From: Bizionia sp.
Lineage (GTDB): Bacteria; Bacteroidota; Bacteroidia; Flavobacteriales; Flavobacteriaceae
NCBI GenBank assembly: GCA_020631395.1
Contig: JAHDHI010000030.1
Span: 1 to 52,956 of the forward strand
DNA: 52,956 nt
Direction: 5' to 3'
The notes beneath the pieces were generated by a model that saw nothing but the letters and a program-made list of their open reading frames with translations, made no database searches and was not told where the DNA came from. The position numbers and the translations under genes were made by a program. Numbering within the stretch: the first letter of the stretch is position 1; each line of letters begins with the position of its first letter. Of the stretch, positions 34,986 through 43,374 are shown piece after piece.

Positions 34986-35402
34986 ATGGGATTAGATAAA
35001 ATATTGGCAATTGCAGGAAAGCCTGGATTATATAAATTAGTTACACAAACTAGAGGAGGTTTTGTAGCAGAATCATTAATCGACAACCGTAAGATTTCGG
35101 TTGGAATACAGCAAAATGTTAGTGTTTTAAGTGAAATAGCCATTTATACTTTAACAGAAGAAGTACCATTGCGAGAGGTGCTTAAAAAAATTGAAACCAA
35201 GGAGAACGGAAAACAGACCAGCATTAGTCACAAAGACGGTAAAGACAAACTAGAGGAATATTTCTTTGAAGTCCTGCCAGATTATGATGAAGATAGAGTT
35301 TATGCAAGTGACATAAAGAAAGTGGTACAATGGTATAACATGTTACAGAAAAACGACTTGTTGAATCTTGAAGAAACCGTAGTTTCAGACGAAGAAGAAT
35401 AA
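34986..35402 (+). CDS. DUF5606-domain protein
   Basis: 138 residues. MGLDKILAIAGKPGLYKLVTQTRGGFVAESL with IYTLTEEVPLREVLKKIE and YFFEVLPDYDEDRVYASDIKK is the conserved Bacteroidota-only DUF5606 protein (Sm-like/SH3-like N-terminus, helical C-terminus). It is cytoplasmic. The function is unknown, but the constant linkage to def and mazG suggests a role near translation or nucleotide housekeeping; that is inference. A strong terminator follows 29 bp after the stop. Confidence 0.88.
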   Translation: MGLDKILAIAGKPGLYKLVTQTRGGFVAESLIDNRKISVGIQQNVSVLSEIAIYTLTEEVPLREVLKKIETKENGKQTSISHKDGKDKLEEYFFEVLPDYDEDRVYASDIKKVVQWYNMLQKNDLLNLEETVVSDEEE

Positions 35403-35430
35403 ATTTGACATTTCAATCGGAATAGAATGA

Positions 35431-35457
35431 AAACCCAGCTAACTAGCTGGGTTTTTG
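35431..35457 (+). terminator. Intrinsic terminator after the DUF5606 gene
   Basis: AAAACCCAGCT (35431-35441), loop AACT, AGCTGGGTTTT (35446-35456), then further T. It has a perfect 11-bp stem and would end the ruvX-def-DUF5606 transcript. Confidence 0.85.
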
Positions 35458-35484
35458 TTTTCAATAGATTTTATCTTTGTTTTT

Positions 35485-35514
35485 TGGTAGGTTGTTCTTT
35501 AGACTAACCTACCA
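35485..35514. promoter_or_regulatory. 9-bp inverted repeat upstream of mazG
   Basis: TGGTAGGTT (35485-35493) and AACCTACCA (35506-35514) are perfectly complementary with a 12-nt spacer, immediately before the candidate mazG promoter. It may be an operator; the loop is long for a terminator. Confidence 0.35.
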
Positions 35515-35521
35515 TAAATTG

Positions 35522-35529
35522 TACTTTTG
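35522..35529 (+). promoter_or_regulatory. Candidate -7 element TACTTTTG
   Basis: TACTTTTG matches TAnnTTTG, 18 bp before ATG 35548. This makes the in-frame upstream start at 35527 unlikely. Confidence 0.45.
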
Positions 35530-35547
35530 CCTAAACAACATTTATAT

Positions 35548-36321
35548 ATGAATAGTAGAGTAGACCAATTAAAAGCCTTTGATCGTTTATTGACCATAAT
35601 GGATGAATTGCGTGAACAATGTCCTTGGGACAAGAAACAAACGATGGAGACGCTACGCCATTTGACCATTGAGGAAACCTATGAACTTGGCGATGCGATC
35701 TTAGACAACGATTTGGATGAGATTAAAAAAGAAGTTGGGGATTTGATGCTTCACCTGGTATTCTACTCGAAAATTGGAAGCGAAACCAACAGTTTTGACA
35801 TTGCAGATGTTTGCAATGGCATTTGCGAAAAGTTAATACATAGGCATCCGCACATTTATGGAGATGTTGAGGTGGCAGATGAAGAAGAGGTCAAGCGCAA
35901 TTGGGAAAAATTAAAGTTAAAGGAAGGGAAGTCCAGCGTATTGGAAGGTGTGCCAAAAAGTTTACCAGCTATGGTAAAGGCAAATAGGATACAAGACAAA
36001 GTGGCTGGGGTAGGTTTCGATTGGGAAAAATCAGAACAAGTTTGGGAAAAGGTAGAGGAGGAGTTGAAAGAATTCAAGACCGAAGTAAGTAAAGGCGATA
36101 CGAATGCAATGGAGGACGAATTTGGAGATGTATTGTTCTCCATGGTGAATTACGCTCGCTTTTTAAATATAAACCCTGAAAATGCCTTGGAGCGTACCAA
36201 CAAAAAATTCTCAAAGCGTTTTCAATACCTAGAAGCGAAAGCCAAGAGTTTAAATAAAGATCTAAAGGAGATGACGCTGGCAGAAATGGACGTGTTTTGG
36301 GAAGAGGCAAAAAAACTTTAA
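35548..36321 (+). CDS. mazG: Nucleoside triphosphate pyrophosphohydrolase MazG
   Basis: 257 residues from ATG 35548. Tandem MazG domains: the first with CPWDKKQTMETLRHLTIEET, then LDEIKKEVGDLMLHLVFYS (E-E-x-x-E-x-x-D metal site); the second with VWEKVEEELKEFKTEV and AMEDEFGDVLFSMVNYARF. The linker HPHIYGDVEV and VPKSLPAMVKANRIQDKVAGVGFDW are typical of the E. coli-type enzyme. It hydrolyses (d)NTPs, and in some bacteria affects ppGpp, to NMP and PPi in the cytoplasm. It probably has its own promoter, since a terminator separates it from the preceding genes. Confidence 0.95.
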   Translation: MNSRVDQLKAFDRLLTIMDELREQCPWDKKQTMETLRHLTIEETYELGDAILDNDLDEIKKEVGDLMLHLVFYSKIGSETNSFDIADVCNGICEKLIHRHPHIYGDVEVADEEEVKRNWEKLKLKEGKSSVLEGVPKSLPAMVKANRIQDKVAGVGFDWEKSEQVWEKVEEELKEFKTEVSKGDTNAMEDEFGDVLFSMVNYARFLNINPENALERTNKKFSKRFQYLEAKAKSLNKDLKEMTLAEMDVFWEEAKKL

Positions 36322-36598
36322 TTTTTTTTGAAGGCTCATTTAGCACAATTAATGTAGGAGTTGAATTACGCCTAGAGTTTTCTTTACTGCATATGTGTCT
36401 AATTTGTAGTTCGTTGAGCGATACCTGAAAATAGGCTAGTTGAAGATAATAAGACTTGAGTGAACACGGAAAAGGTTTTTTTTTTTATACTAATAGTCCA
36501 AAATTAATTTAGCTCCGTATATATAACAAATGACATCAAAATTTTCATATTGAATTGGTTAATAGCATAAACTTATAAAGTGTCATTTTAAAAATAGA

Positions 36599-36690
36599 AT
36601 TATTTCTTATAAGCGAAAAAGAAATAATCGGTTAGTTTAGTTAGGGGCCAAAATCCTACTTCCTCCCGGAAGTAGGATTTGGTTTTTTAT
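36599..36690 (+). ncRNA. Possible small RNA or long 3' UTR structure
   Basis: An upstream stem (36599-36628, loop ATAAGCGAAA) is followed by a single-stranded GTTAGTTTAGTTAGGGGCC segment and a terminator hairpin at 36651-36688. This stem, linker, terminator layout is sRNA-like, but no family was recognised and the 5' end is unknown. Confidence 0.25.
36651..36688 (+). terminator. Strong intrinsic terminator
   Basis: AAATCCTACTTCC (36651-36663), loop TCCC, GGAAGTAGGATTT (36668-36680), GG then six T. A perfect 13-bp stem; its T run is on the plus strand. Confidence 0.8.
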
Positions 36691-36783
36691 AGAGTTTCTA
36701 ACACTTGAAGTAAGAGACTTCTTCTTTGAATCTTTATGTGTCGGAGGGGAAAAATAGAGCCCTTTGGATACTTTACAACATAA

Positions 36784-36811
36784 AAAAATCCCACTCTGAA
36801 GTGGGATTTTT
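36784..36811. terminator. Bidirectional intrinsic terminator
   Basis: AAAAATCCCACT (36784-36795), loop CTGA, AGTGGGATTTTT (36800-36811): symmetrical A and T tracts on both sides. On the minus strand it lies 27 bp after the DUF349 gene stop. Confidence 0.85.
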
Positions 36812-36838
36812 AATTTTATCCAATACAATTAATTTTGG

Positions 36839-38863
36839 TTATTCAGTCTCGGTCTTTTCAGACTTGACATCGGTTTTATATAGTTCTTTGATCTTCTTTA
36901 ATTTGGTCTTCCAAATGATCAAGGATTCTTTATGCTTGTTTATGTTGTCGTAAACATTTTTAACCAAAGGATTCTTTTCATCGGCATGTTTGAAAAATTG
37001 CAAGTTGTTTTCCAACTGATTTATTTCGCCTTTGATTTCATCCACTTTCTTTCTAATGAAAGAGCGTTCATTGTCCAATACTCTAGAATCACTTGCAGTA
37101 GATAGATCTTGAAGTTTGTTTTCAAACTTGATCATTTCCATTTCTGTTTTATTCATGTCGAGCGTCTCGAACAATGCATCCAAAGCATTGTTGAAATCAC
37201 TTTCGATTTTACGTTTCTTACCAGGAACGCGACCAATGGCTTTCCATTTGGAAATGTAGTCCTTTATGGTTGCAAGATCAGCCTTTTGTTCACCGACCAA
37301 TTTTATTTCAGCAACTTCTTTCAAAAGTGACTCTTTTTCAGTGTAAGCTTTTTCCTCTTCCTCGTTCACTGCATTGCGTTGTGAATGTATGCGATCGAAA
37401 TAGGCGTTGCAAGCAGCCTTGAATTGTTTCCAAATCCTATCGCTATCCTTTCTTGGTACATGACCGATGCGTTTCCAATCCCCTTGGATTTTTTTCATTA
37501 GGGGAGTTGTTGCCTCAAAGTCATCATTGTCCCTGTTGTCTTCTGCAATCTTGATCAATGCGAGCTTTTTTTCAAGGTTTTCAAATTGATCTTTTTTCAA
37601 GTCCTTGTAGAAGGCATTCTTCTTTTTGTTGAAATCCCTGACGGCATCTTTGAATTTGGACCAAGTAGCTTCGTTTACCTTTATTGGAACCTTGCCAGCC
37701 TTGAAGAATTCGTCTCTAAGAGTTTCAATGTCCTTAATGGCATTTTGCCAACCACTGTGCGATTTTACAACTTGACTTGCTCTTTCTTCTATCTTGGCTA
37801 TGATGCCATGCTTTACCTCTAGGTTCTTCTCGTACAACTTATCTAAATTGGAGAAATATTCTTGACGTTTGTCATTAATGGCCTTGGTAGCTTGTTTGAA
37901 ACGTTCCCATATGACCTCTCTGTGTTCTTTGGCTACAGGACCTAGATCTTCTTTCCATAGTTTGTGCAAAACCTGCAACTCTCTAAAGGCACGATTCGTA
38001 TTGTCGTCTTGTGCCAATTCTTCGGCACGCTCAATGATTTTTGTCTTTTTATCTAGGTTGTGTGCAAAATCCTTGTCTCTAAGGTCTCTATCCAAATGCA
38101 ACAAATCATAGAATTTTTCCACGTTGAAGTGATAGCTGTTCCACGCATTGTTGTATTTGTCTCGAGGAATTGGTCCAGCATTTTTCCAACGTTCCTGTAT
38201 GTCTTTGAATTGCTTGTATTTTGCATTCATGGTCTCGTCAAGGTTTGTTAGTTCCTTGATGTCTTCTATGATTTGTAGTCTAATGGACAAATTGTCTTTG
38301 AGACTTTTTTCTATGCCTTTGTAATGTGCCGAGATTTTGGATCTGTACTCTTTGTACGTATCGTTGAAGTTTCGTTTTAAGGGCGTGCTATAATGAAAAT
38401 CGATGATGTTGCCACCTTGATTTAAAAACTCTTCCTTTTTTTCCTCCAATAAGGTGTTGAACTTTTGATTGAATTCTGATTTTATACCTTCAACGTGAGA
38501 TTTTATGGCTTGGACCTTCTCGTTCTTTACTAATTTTTCGAATTCGATAACTAACTCGTCCAAAGACATTGTGTGATAGTCCTTCATTTCTATGGAGTGT
38601 CTTTCACTATTGCCTTGATCTTCCGCATCTTCCGCATTGGAGTCGTGAATTTCGTTGATCACATTGTCCTCTTCAATCTTTGCAGTGCTTTCTTCTGCTG
38701 TTTCTTGAGCTACGGGAGAAGGTTTTTCTTCTTTGTTATCAGGTTCAGAAACAGGTTCTTGTGTGCTTCCTTCGTTAGTGACTTGTTCTTCCGTAGAAGT
38801 GTTGATATCGTCTTTGGTCTCTTTTTTTCCATCTGCATTTTGCAGGTTATCTTGCTCTGACAT
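36839..38863 (-). CDS. DUF349 repeat protein
   Basis: 674 residues. Residues 1-95 are a low-complexity Glu/Thr/Asn-rich tail. The rest is a helical array of DUF349 units, recognisable by repeated W-K-x-x-G-x-x-P-R cores: IQERWKNAGPIPRDKYN, KLWKEDLGPVAKEHRE, FFKAGKVPIKVNEATWSKF, GDWKRIGHVPRKDSDRIWKQF and SKWKAIGRVPGKKRKIESDF. The C-terminus is a coiled coil (KVDEIKGEINQLENNLQFF). It is cytoplasmic; the molecular role in Bacteroidota is unknown. A TATCTTTA sequence upstream is a near match to the -7 box. It stands between a terminator and aroE. Confidence 0.9.
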   Translation of the reverse strand: MSEQDNLQNADGKKETKDDINTSTEEQVTNEGSTQEPVSEPDNKEEKPSPVAQETAEESTAKIEEDNVINEIHDSNAEDAEDQGNSERHSIEMKDYHTMSLDELVIEFEKLVKNEKVQAIKSHVEGIKSEFNQKFNTLLEEKKEEFLNQGGNIIDFHYSTPLKRNFNDTYKEYRSKISAHYKGIEKSLKDNLSIRLQIIEDIKELTNLDETMNAKYKQFKDIQERWKNAGPIPRDKYNNAWNSYHFNVEKFYDLLHLDRDLRDKDFAHNLDKKTKIIERAEELAQDDNTNRAFRELQVLHKLWKEDLGPVAKEHREVIWERFKQATKAINDKRQEYFSNLDKLYEKNLEVKHGIIAKIEERASQVVKSHSGWQNAIKDIETLRDEFFKAGKVPIKVNEATWSKFKDAVRDFNKKKNAFYKDLKKDQFENLEKKLALIKIAEDNRDNDDFEATTPLMKKIQGDWKRIGHVPRKDSDRIWKQFKAACNAYFDRIHSQRNAVNEEEEKAYTEKESLLKEVAEIKLVGEQKADLATIKDYISKWKAIGRVPGKKRKIESDFNNALDALFETLDMNKTEMEMIKFENKLQDLSTASDSRVLDNERSFIRKKVDEIKGEINQLENNLQFFKHADEKNPLVKNVYDNINKHKESLIIWKTKLKKIKELYKTDVKSEKTETE

Positions 38864-38994
38864 TTTATTAAATGTTTAAGGGTTTTTCAAAAAATTAGAT
38901 GTTAAAGATACTAAAAGTTCATTATTTATATGGGGTACAGGCATTATAAATAAAGATGAGATTCTTTTGTCGTGGATATCCACATCTCAAGTAA

Positions 38995-39735
38995 TTAGTG
39001 ATTGTTCCATATGCGCCATGCTTTTTCAGCTTGTAATTCCAGCATTTGAAGTCCATTTATTATTGTGGCCTCCCGTTTTTTGCCCATGCTTAAAAATTTG
39101 GTTTGCTCCGGGTTGTAGATAAGATCGAAGAGTATGTGTTTTTTTGATATGCCTTGGTATGGTATGTCTGGACAATCCTCTATGTTCGGATGAGTTCCCA
39201 AAGGTGTGCAATTTATCAATACCGAATGAGAAGCTATAATGTCTTCCGTGAGGGAGTCATAAGTATATTTAACGTTGGTAGAAGATGTGCGTGAGACAAA
39301 ACCATAATCAATGTTCAATTGCTTCAAGGCATAGGCAACAGCCTTGCTTGCACCTCCCGTACCAAATATGAGGGCTTTCTGGTGGTGTTCCTTCAAATGG
39401 GGTTTCAATGATTTCTTGAAACCGTAATAATCTGTGTTGTGTCCAATGAATTTTCCTTTTTTTGATATTTTGATGGTGTTTACAGCTCCAATTTCTCTGG
39501 CCTTTCCATTCAGTTTGTCCAAATAGGGAATGATGCTTTCCTTGTATGGGATGGTTACGTTGAAACCAGCTATGTCTGTAAGTTTCTTTGTTTGCTCTTG
39601 AAAAAGGACAATGTCTTCCAAATCGAAATTGACATAGGTGGCATCGCTGATCTTTTCATTGGTAAATTTATTTCTGAAATAATTTCGAGAGAACGAATAT
39701 GATATGTTTTTTCCTATTAGACCAAATTTACGCAT
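38995..39735 (-). CDS. aroE: Shikimate dehydrogenase
   Basis: 246 residues from ATG 39735 (MRKFGLIGKNISYSFS), whose ATG overlaps the TAA of the DUF368 gene by the ATGCGTAA arrangement; an in-frame start further upstream is inside that gene. Conserved motifs: S-x-S substrate pocket (ISYSFS), FNVTIPYKE with catalytic Lys, NTDYYGF, GTGGASKAVAYAL (NADP-binding) and NGLQMLELQAEKAWRIW at the end. It reduces 3-dehydroshikimate to shikimate in aromatic amino-acid synthesis. Translational coupling to the DUF368 gene is likely. Confidence 0.95.
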   Translation of the reverse strand: MRKFGLIGKNISYSFSRNYFRNKFTNEKISDATYVNFDLEDIVLFQEQTKKLTDIAGFNVTIPYKESIIPYLDKLNGKAREIGAVNTIKISKKGKFIGHNTDYYGFKKSLKPHLKEHHQKALIFGTGGASKAVAYALKQLNIDYGFVSRTSSTNVKYTYDSLTEDIIASHSVLINCTPLGTHPNIEDCPDIPYQGISKKHILFDLIYNPEQTKFLSMGKKREATIINGLQMLELQAEKAWRIWNNH

Positions 39736-40747
39736 CTGTTTTTCGTGTTTTTTTTCCGTAAAGTTCCAAAACCAAAACAATCACGATCCCCAATGTTATG
39801 AATAGTATGGCAACATAGGTTTCAGAATTTAACTCTGGAATGAAACGATTGTAGTTTTCTATGATTTTTTTTCCTGTGGAATCCAATATGAAATCGCCAT
39901 TGGCTTCGGTCCTGTAAACAGTTTTCTTCCAGGGCCATACCACGCCTAGCGAACCAATGATGAACCCTATTATGGAAGACGTGGTAACGCTTTTGTAATG
40001 CTTCAATATATAGTTGAGGATGTGAGAAAAGCTAACGAGACCAACTACGGAGCCCAATGTGAAAACGAGCAATACCTTTAGCATTCTAATGCGTTCACCG
40101 TTGTTCATGAAACCAAAGTTGCCACCAAGGACTTCATAGATCGTATCATATAGGGCGTTCACGGAATCTACCAAGAGCAATACATAGTTGCCTAGCAGGA
40201 TTAGAATGAAGGAACCAGAAAAACCTGGCAATGTCATCCCTGAGACACTGATGATACCACATAGGAAAACAAACCAAAGGTTGTCATTTTCCATTGCTGG
40301 ATCCAAAAAGCTAATGCTCAATCCCAAGGCTGCACCTATCAATAGCGCAAAGACCGTGGTGAGTTTCCAATCTTTGAAATCTTTTCCCATATAATAGATG
40401 GAACCTACTATCATCCCAAAGAACACACTCCAAACAAAAAGTTCGTAGTGTTTTATGAAATAGTCCAACAATTTGGAGATGCTGAAGTAACTTACGATCA
40501 TTCCAAAAAACAACAGACTGAGAAATCGACCATTTATATAATGAAAGAAGGATTTGAACCGGCCATTCACAAGCAGTTTGAAAGCGGTGCCATTTACCTG
40601 CTTTAAGGAATGTATGAACTCTTCATAGAACCCTGCAACAAATGCGACAACTCCTCCAGATACACCAGGAACTTTGTTCGCGGCTCCCATTGCCAGCCCT
40701 TTCAAGACTAAAAAGAGTTTGTCTGTAAATGTTCTTGTGTTTTGCAT
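39728..40747 (-). CDS. DUF368 membrane protein (PopT-type undecaprenyl-phosphate translocase family)
   Basis: 339 residues with about eight to nine membrane helices. The family hallmark GLAMGAANKVPGVSGGVVAFVAGFYEEF is at residues ~13-40, and a second GVSGMTLPGFSGSFILILLGNY-like block marks the internal repeat near residue 170. DUF368 proteins have been shown to flip undecaprenyl phosphate (PopT) in other bacteria; here that is by family only. It is the second of two tandem paralogues: its ATG overlaps the upstream stop (TAATG), and aroE overlaps its end. It recycles the lipid carrier needed by the glycan genes elsewhere in the window. Confidence 0.88.
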   Translation of the reverse strand: MQNTRTFTDKLFLVLKGLAMGAANKVPGVSGGVVAFVAGFYEEFIHSLKQVNGTAFKLLVNGRFKSFFHYINGRFLSLLFFGMIVSYFSISKLLDYFIKHYELFVWSVFFGMIVGSIYYMGKDFKDWKLTTVFALLIGAALGLSISFLDPAMENDNLWFVFLCGIISVSGMTLPGFSGSFILILLGNYVLLLVDSVNALYDTIYEVLGGNFGFMNNGERIRMLKVLLVFTLGSVVGLVSFSHILNYILKHYKSVTTSSIIGFIIGSLGVVWPWKKTVYRTEANGDFILDSTGKKIIENYNRFIPELNSETYVAILFITLGIVIVLVLELYGKKTRKTDA

Positions 40748-41754
40748 TATTGCTTCTTGGTGCCTACTTTTTCTAAAATAAAAATGGTTAGAAAACCAGC
40801 AATCATCAATAGGATTGCAATGGTTAGTTGATGATTTCCGGTATTCAATTCAGAAAAGACAAAGGGAGAAATGCTTTCTTCCGTTACCGTCTTGTAGGAT
40901 TCGAAATTGTTGATTTGTTTTTGATAGACCGATAATGTACTTAAATCCGTTAGGCTAGAGAATGGAATTACTTCACCCGTTGCATCGTTCATGACGGAAA
41001 TCGTTTTCTTCCATGGCCAAACCTTGTTCAATGAACCTAGAATAAAACCTGTGAGTATTGCCAATGTCGTGTTGTGATAGTTTTTGAACAACCATTTCAA
41101 GATGCGACTGAAACTAAGAAGCCCAATTAGGGCACCTATCGCAAAAAGGGCAATCTTCTTCAAATCGAAGTTGTGAAAAGCATCGCTCAAGGTCTTATAT
41201 GCTCCCAGTATGACCAATATGAAAGATCCGGAAATGCCAGGTAGAATCATGGCACAAATGGCAATGGCTCCAGAAAACAACAAGTAATATGGATTGGAAT
41301 TTGCAGTCAAGGTAGGTAGACTGGTAATGTAAAAGGCAGTAATTGCACCAATGATGAGGGCAGACACTGTAATGAGATTCCACTTGGTAATTTGCTTTCC
41401 AACGAAATAGATGCTAACTACTATGAGTCCAAAGAAGAAAGACCAAATCAATATGGGATGATGTTCTATCAGGTATTTTGCCAATCTCATGAAAGAGACG
41501 AAACTTATGATGATACCAGTTAACAATGCCAAGATGAAGTTGCCATTTACTTGCGTCCAGAATGCCTTTATTCCATTCTCTTTCAAAGTTTTAAACAACG
41601 ATAGATTTACATTGCTAATGGTGGTGATGAGTTCTTCGTAAATTCCAGAAATGAAGGCTATTGTTCCTCCAGACACTCCGGGCACAGCATCTGCTGCCCC
41701 CATAGCCACTCCTTTTAACGCGATGATGAAATAGTCTAATAAACGTCTTTGCAT
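40747..41754 (-). CDS. DUF368 membrane protein (PopT-type), paralogue
   Basis: 335 residues from ATG 41754; a TTG four codons earlier is possible. The same hallmark opens the protein (GVAMGAADAVPGVSGGTIAFISGIYEEL), with a second motif AICAMILPGISGSFILVILG. The topology is similar to its neighbour's, and RKTVWPWKK-like sequence (NKVWPWKKTISV) occurs at matching places in both. Two diverged tandem copies, each apparently intact, translationally coupled by TAATG. Either both flip undecaprenyl phosphate with different specificity, or they act together. Confidence 0.88.
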   Translation of the reverse strand: MQRRLLDYFIIALKGVAMGAADAVPGVSGGTIAFISGIYEELITTISNVNLSLFKTLKENGIKAFWTQVNGNFILALLTGIIISFVSFMRLAKYLIEHHPILIWSFFFGLIVVSIYFVGKQITKWNLITVSALIIGAITAFYITSLPTLTANSNPYYLLFSGAIAICAMILPGISGSFILVILGAYKTLSDAFHNFDLKKIALFAIGALIGLLSFSRILKWLFKNYHNTTLAILTGFILGSLNKVWPWKKTISVMNDATGEVIPFSSLTDLSTLSVYQKQINNFESYKTVTEESISPFVFSELNTGNHQLTIAILLMIAGFLTIFILEKVGTKKQ

Positions 41755-41826
41755 ATTTGGTTTCAACTAGGAAAAATCAAGATTCGTACTATGTCAAAGG
41801 TATGTAAATTTACTTATTCACAGGGG

Positions 41827-43215
41827 CTATTGTTCGTTTTTTAGCAAGTTTTTAACCGTGGTGGAATGATATACTTCTGGGAACAATTCTTCTAAAATCA
41901 TAATATGTTCCGCATTGAAGCACATTGCATTTTTTAAATGATAGGATGCCTTTTCCGTCTCATGCAACATAAAGTACAAACCCGCCAAGCGAAATTCTAT
42001 TTCTGCATTTTCAGGATAGAATTCTGCAGCTTGGATCAAATTGAAGGTTGCAGCTTCAGGTTCTCCCAATTCGGTTAGGAGGTCTCCGCGAATAAGCCAT
42101 GTATCCAACTCGTAGTTTCCCAATTCGATGGCTCTTTTGTGACCACGCTCTGCTTCTTCCAAAAAGTTCAACTTGTGGTTTATTTGCGCATAGAGCTTCC
42201 AATAGATCACATTTTCACTATCTATGTTTATTGCTTTGTTTATGTAGTACAATGCTTTCTGGTAATTGCGTTTCTTAGTGTAAAACTTAGTGATGGCAAT
42301 CCAGCCTTTGTCCAACAAAGGATCCTCATGTACCGTCTTGTAATAGTATTGCACAGCTAGATCCTCTTTGCCTAGTTTTTCATAGCATCCACCTATTCGC
42401 AACAAGGCAAATGAAGTAGGGTCGTCCAATTTCAAGGTGATGGTATAGTTTTCTATGGCCTCCTCGTAATCTTTCAACTTTTCCAATACTTTTCCTTTTT
42501 CTAGATAGGCTCCAACAAAGGTGTCATCGGAGATTATAGCAAAATCAAAGGCATTGAGAGCTTTCTTGTAGTCCTTTAACGTATAGTATTGTTTACCTAG
42601 TTGGTGCCATGCCACCTCACAATAAGGATTCTTATCCAGATACTTGTTCAGGTATTCGATGGCTTGCTCGTTTTGATCCAAAAAATCAAAGCAATAGATG
42701 ATGTTGTATAACGCGGAATAGTCTTCGGAATCCTCATTTAGGCATTTTATGAAATAATCCCTAGCGTTTTCGAATTGATCTAAAAACAGATATTCCATTC
42801 CTATTAGAGAGTAGAGATCGGCAGTTTCATCTGCTAATTTTAGGGCGTACTTAAGTACTTCTATCGCTCTTTCATGATCATCCTCCTTTGATAGGATGTT
42901 AGCTTTTTGAATGTAGATCTCCTCATTCGTCGGTTCCAAGTCATGGAGTTCGTCCAACATGTCGTTGGCTTCTTTCAACTTGTTTTCAAAAACGAATATT
43001 TCTACTTTGAAAAGTTTTAGGTTTACAGAAGTAGGGTGTTGTTCCAAACCTAGCTTTATTGCTTTTTTGGCTAGAGCCACCTTACCTTGATTTAGGTAGT
43101 GATGTATTATGTTTTCAAACTCGTTTGAATCGAAAAACAAAACATTGTTTGTTTTCAGCATCGATTCAAATTTTGTCAACGATAGATCGTTGTTGTCTTC
43201 TTGGCTAAATTCCAT
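41827..43215 (-). CDS. Tetratricopeptide repeat protein
   Basis: 462 residues from ATG 43215 (MEFSQEDNNDLSLTKFE); GTG two codons earlier is an alternative. It consists almost wholly of TPR units, about ten, with the W-L-G-Y-A-F-A-P pattern visible in VALAKKAIKLGLEQHP, DHERAIEVLKYALKLA, QNEQAIEYLNKYLDKNP, DYKKALNAFDFAI, DYEEAIENYTITLKLD and NYQKALYYINKAI. There is no signal peptide. It is a cytoplasmic scaffold of unknown partner, conserved in flavobacteria next to the DUF368 pair and aroE, 72 bp upstream of the first DUF368 gene. Confidence 0.9.
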   Translation of the reverse strand: MEFSQEDNNDLSLTKFESMLKTNNVLFFDSNEFENIIHHYLNQGKVALAKKAIKLGLEQHPTSVNLKLFKVEIFVFENKLKEANDMLDELHDLEPTNEEIYIQKANILSKEDDHERAIEVLKYALKLADETADLYSLIGMEYLFLDQFENARDYFIKCLNEDSEDYSALYNIIYCFDFLDQNEQAIEYLNKYLDKNPYCEVAWHQLGKQYYTLKDYKKALNAFDFAIISDDTFVGAYLEKGKVLEKLKDYEEAIENYTITLKLDDPTSFALLRIGGCYEKLGKEDLAVQYYYKTVHEDPLLDKGWIAITKFYTKKRNYQKALYYINKAINIDSENVIYWKLYAQINHKLNFLEEAERGHKRAIELGNYELDTWLIRGDLLTELGEPEAATFNLIQAAEFYPENAEIEFRLAGLYFMLHETEKASYHLKNAMCFNAEHIMILEELFPEVYHSTTVKNLLKNEQ

Positions 43216-43374
43216 AGGCACATTTTCTAGAATTTTACTATAATAAATGTAACGTTCTAATTGATTTCATTAGTGTCATTACGCACAATGTTTTTAACAA
43301 AGTAATGAACAACCTTGGTCGTTATTACTTTTTTTAGCCACTTACTGTTTGATTGTTAAATAGTTATTGGGGGC

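Larger units (their letters stand above)
36322..36838. other. 517-bp gene-free stretch with three hairpins
   Basis: No credible protein gene. From left to right: an AT-rich segment with a run of twelve or more T near 36475, a 10-bp stem ATTATTTCTT/AAGAAATAAT (36599-36608 and 36619-36628), then two terminators (36651-36688 and 36784-36811). The first stem plus the first terminator could be the end of a small RNA, since the mazG stop is about 330 bp away. Confidence 0.6.
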
